From assembly GCA_030608745.1 (NCBI GenBank), contig JAUWDQ010000109.1:1-8602 (forward strand): 8,602 nt of DNA, in the 5' to 3' direction. The translations under genes were made by a program, and so were the position numbers. This stretch comes from Pseudomonadota bacterium (lineage in GTDB: Bacteria; Desulfobacterota; BSN033; WVXP01; G020346125). Below are positions 6,442 to 8,602 of the stretch, piece after piece (positions within the stretch are counted from its first letter, which is position 1; each line of letters begins with the position of its first letter). Below the pieces are notes generated by a model. The model saw only the letters and a list, made by a program, of their open reading frames with translations. It was not told the origin of the DNA and did not search any database.

Positions 6442-8271
6442 ATGAATATAGAGAAGAAAGTGCAGGTCCTTCCCGAATCGCCAGGGGTCTATCTCCTCAA
6501 GGACCCCAAGGGGACTATCATCTACATCGGGAAGGCCAAAGGCATCCGCAACCGAGTCCGCTCCTACTTCCAGAGGGCCGATGAGAGGGATATCAAAACC
6601 CGAACCCTTATCAGTAAGATTGCCGACGTTGACTACCTGGTCACGGAATCGGAAAAAGAAGCTCTGATTCTTGAGAATAACCTCATCAAGAAATACAAAC
6701 CCCGATATAACATCAAGATCAAGGATGATAAGAATTACCCCTGTCTTCGGCTCACCATCAAGGAGTTTTTCCCTCGGTTAATGATCGTCCGCCGGATTAA
6801 AAAAGATAGCTCCCTCTATTTCGGGCCTTTCCCCTCTGCCTTAGCCGTCAGAAATACCCTCAAGCTCATCTATAAGTTGTTTCCCTTGAGAAGCTGCAAA
6901 GACGCCAAGTTTAATAACCGCACACGCCCCTGTATCAACTATCAGATGGGCCGTTGTGTCGCCCCCTGTGTTGGAAAGGTGGATGCCCATACATATGAGG
7001 AGATCGTCAAAGAGGTTCGTCTCTTCCTCGAGGGAAAAGACCACGAGCTCATCCGAATCCTCAGGGGGAAGATGAAGGAAAAATCCGATCGCCTAGACTT
7101 CGAGGGGGCGGCCAGGATCCGTGACCAAATTCAATCCATAGAGAAGGTAATCGAAAAACAGCATATCGTGTCCAAGGGGTTCCTCGACCAAGACGTCATT
7201 GGCTTCCATCGGAATGGAGGAATTGGGGTCCAAACCCTCTTCGTTCGAAATGGGATGTTGATGGGAGGACGGTTCTTCAGCCTCTCCCATCAGAATTGGC
7301 CTGATGAAGAGATTATCTCCTCCTTTATCAATCAGTTCTATGGGGAGGGGAAATTTATCCCCCAGGAGATCCTCCTCCCATTCTCTATTCAGGACCATGA
7401 ATTGATCGAACAGTGGCTGACGGAGAGGAAAGGCAACAGGGTAACGCTCATGGTACCAAAACGGGGGGATCGACTCCACCTCGTCCGAATGGCCATGGAC
7501 AATGCCGAAAACGGTCTCCTCTCCAAAACCCGGCTTGACACCGATCCTGAAAATATCTTGCGAGAACTTCGGGAGAAGCTTCGACTCAATCGGTTCCCAA
7601 GGAGGATTGAGGCTTTTGACATCTCCGATATCAAGGGAGGGTTTGCGGTAGGTTCCATGGTGGTCTTCGAAGGTGGAGAACCCCTTAAATCCCGGTATCG
7701 CCACTTTCGAATTAGGTCATCCTTGGGAGCAGATGATTATGGAAAGATGTACGAAATCCTGACCAGGCGGTACCAACGGACGTTTCAAGGGGGCGCCTTA
7801 CCCGATTTGCTCATGGTTGATGGAGGGAAGGGCCAGATGAACGTCGCCTTGGGCGTCTTGAAAGAATTGGGTATTGATGGGGTCGATGTCATCGGCTTGG
7901 CCAAAGACCGAGTCCAAAAAGGACACGCCCAAACCCTCGAGAGGAAGGGAGAGAGGATCTTTCTCCCAAAACGAAAGGAGCCCATCTCCCTGAGAAAGAC
8001 GTCCCCTGCACTCCACTTACTACAACACATCAGGGACGAGTCTCACCGCTTCGCCATTACCTACCATAGGAAATTAAAACACAAGGGCGATTTTCACTCC
8101 CTCTTAGACGAAATCCCTGGCATTGGAAGGGAGAGAAAGAAACAGCTCCTTCGACACTACAAAAGCGTGGATAAAATCGGGGAAGCCTCGATGGAGGAGT
8201 TGGAATCGATTCCCAAGATGAACAGGAAGGCCGCCCAGCAGCTCTTCTCTTTTTTCCACCGAACCGCTTAG
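6442..8271 (+). CDS. uvrC: Excinuclease ABC subunit UvrC
   Basis: UvrC is the nuclease that makes both incisions around a lesion in the UvrB-DNA complex. It has 609 residues, the usual length. The N-terminal GIY-YIG domain, which makes the 3' cut, shows GVYLL (15-19), YIGKAK (28-33), R38, and the likely catalytic Glu in EALILEN (E78). Cysteines 152, 164, 172 and 176 have the 12/8/4 spacing of the E. coli cluster (C154, C166, C174, C178), reported to bind an iron-sulphur cluster. A UVR motif (about 203-237) pairs with UvrB. The RNase H-like domain, which makes the 5' cut, keeps D393 (AFDIS), D460 (MVDGGKGQ) and H535 (DESH). Tandem helix-hairpin-helix motifs close the protein (about 554-606). 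The usual SH after FDI is SD here (D396). AAGGG directly abuts the ATG, so translation may rely on coupling to uvrB. Confidence 0.97.
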   Translation: MNIEKKVQVLPESPGVYLLKDPKGTIIYIGKAKGIRNRVRSYFQRADERDIKTRTLISKIADVDYLVTESEKEALILENNLIKKYKPRYNIKIKDDKNYPCLRLTIKEFFPRLMIVRRIKKDSSLYFGPFPSALAVRNTLKLIYKLFPLRSCKDAKFNNRTRPCINYQMGRCVAPCVGKVDAHTYEEIVKEVRLFLEGKDHELIRILRGKMKEKSDRLDFEGAARIRDQIQSIEKVIEKQHIVSKGFLDQDVIGFHRNGGIGVQTLFVRNGMLMGGRFFSLSHQNWPDEEIISSFINQFYGEGKFIPQEILLPFSIQDHELIEQWLTERKGNRVTLMVPKRGDRLHLVRMAMDNAENGLLSKTRLDTDPENILRELREKLRLNRFPRRIEAFDISDIKGGFAVGSMVVFEGGEPLKSRYRHFRIRSSLGADDYGKMYEILTRRYQRTFQGGALPDLLMVDGGKGQMNVALGVLKELGIDGVDVIGLAKDRVQKGHAQTLERKGERIFLPKRKEPISLRKTSPALHLLQHIRDESHRFAITYHRKLKHKGDFHSLLDEIPGIGRERKKQLLRHYKSVDKIGEASMEELESIPKMNRKAAQQLFSFFHRTA

Positions 8272-8449
8272 GCTTGAGCGAACGAATCACAAGCAGGTAA
8301 CGATCCTCGTTGCAAGCTATATTACTATGGAAATCCTTGAGTTTCCTGACTACTTCTTCGTCCCTTCGCTTCGATGGTTCGCACTATGTTGGCCAACCTG
8401 CCTTCCGCTCAGAGTTCGTTTTTCCGGTTTTCCAGGGATTCCCAACTTT
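8272..8449. other. Spacer downstream of uvrC with a small hairpin
   Basis: A 7-bp hairpin, GTAACGA (8297-8303) and TCGTTGC (8307-8313, one G-T pair), lies 26 bp past the uvrC stop. A weaker GCTTG/CAAGC pair lies at 8272-8276 and 8290-8294. Neither is followed by a T-run, so they are not convincing intrinsic terminators, and the operon may end by Rho or further right. A 64-codon frame (8327-8521) runs into repeat B and looks spurious. No promoter or RNA gene was recognised. Confidence 0.45.
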
Positions 8450-8576
8450 GATGAACTCGTAAAAAGTCAAAAATGGGACGGCAAAGTAAAAAGCTCCAAA
8501 TGCAAGGCTTGCGAATCTTGAGGAATGAGGCGTACTTACCAGTACGCCCCAATGACGAAAGATGAAGCGTAACGCA
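8450..8576 (-). repeat. Repeat B: second, inverted copy of the MITE-like element, distal end lost
   Basis: The left end GATGAACTCGTAAAAAGTC (8450-8468) matches the terminal repeat of copy A. The interior, read in reverse complement, matches copy A at about 100 of 120 positions. The central hairpin is well preserved here: GGCGTACT (8529-8536) and AGTACGCC (8541-8548) around a four-base loop. A second GTAAAAAG lies at 8486-8493. Homology stops after CGCAGC (about 8572-8577). There copy A continues into its other terminal repeat, whereas this copy passes into a different hairpin. Copy B is therefore truncated, interrupted, or a recombinant form, running to the window edge. Confidence 0.8.
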
Positions 8577-8598
8577 GCCCTTCGGCTTTGCTCAGGGC
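8577..8598. repeat. CTCAGGG-type hairpin at the broken end of repeat B
   Basis: The arms GCCCT (8577-8581) and AGGGC (8594-8598) enclose a 12-nt loop, TCGGCTTTGCTC. The loop length and the CTC-AGGG junction are those of the hairpin at 2775-2802, and the CCTTCG/CTCAGG edges are those of 2575-2625. It continues toward the window end (CGTG), so its full extent is unknown. Confidence 0.55.
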
Positions 8599-8602
8599 CG
8601 TG

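Noticed and set aside
7093..7704. A 203-codon minus-strand frame opposite uvrC
   Set aside because: It is entirely antisense to conserved UvrC domains, and its translation resembles no known family.
8327..8521. A 64-codon plus-strand frame after uvrC
   Set aside because: Its second half is repeat B read through (DELVKSQK... from the terminal repeat). Such frames are a common false gene call in repeats of this kind.
2251..8602. CRISPR array or phase-variation cassette formed by the repeats
   Set aside because: There are only two long copies, inverted and 6 kb apart, with no regular spacers, no recombinase gene and no cas gene in view.

Overview
The window reads as ordinary chromosomal DNA from a Gram-negative bacterium. 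The style of the GroES, GroEL, UvrB and UvrC proteins and the type of dispersed repeats point to the deltaproteobacterial / Desulfobacterota side of the tree, probably an environmental lineage. That placement is an inference from protein and repeat style, not from a marker gene. Coding density is normal inside two divergent gene blocks. The gap between them (about 870 bp) and the right flank are rich in repeats.

Layout, left to right. Positions 1-154 hold no gene I recognise. A strong intrinsic terminator (about 155-198, minus strand) ends a leftward groES-groEL operon: groEL 208-1836 and groES 1895-2197. Upstream of groES lies a 152-bp element with terminal inverted repeats (repeat A, 2251-2402). 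It appears to sit between a plausible groE promoter (about 2499-2528, minus strand) and the groES ribosome binding site, so it would form part of a leader of about 295 nt. Further right come two hairpin sequences that share a CTCAGG signature (2575-2625 and 2775-2802) and a purine/G-biased tract (2633-2730). A rightward sigma70-like promoter (2902-2930) follows.

The rightward operon contains an FAD-dependent dehydrogenase of the COG2509 type (3075-4418), uvrB (4415-6430) and uvrC (6442-8271). The first two genes overlap by an ATGA and the next pair is 11 bp apart, so the three are probably co-transcribed and translationally coupled. Past uvrC there is a small hairpin but no clear intrinsic terminator. 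Next comes a second copy of the terminal-inverted-repeat element (repeat B, from 8450) in the opposite orientation to A. Its distal end is replaced by a third CTCAGG-type hairpin at the right edge.

Functionally the window combines the GroEL/GroES chaperonin with the damage-verification and dual-incision steps of nucleotide excision repair. All of the conserved catalytic, nucleotide-binding and iron-sulphur residues I looked for are present. I found no new defence, mobile or biosynthetic system. The items most worth a second look are the flavoprotein tied to uvrBC, the repeat pair flanking the operon (one copy inside the groE leader), and the small CTCAGG hairpin family.
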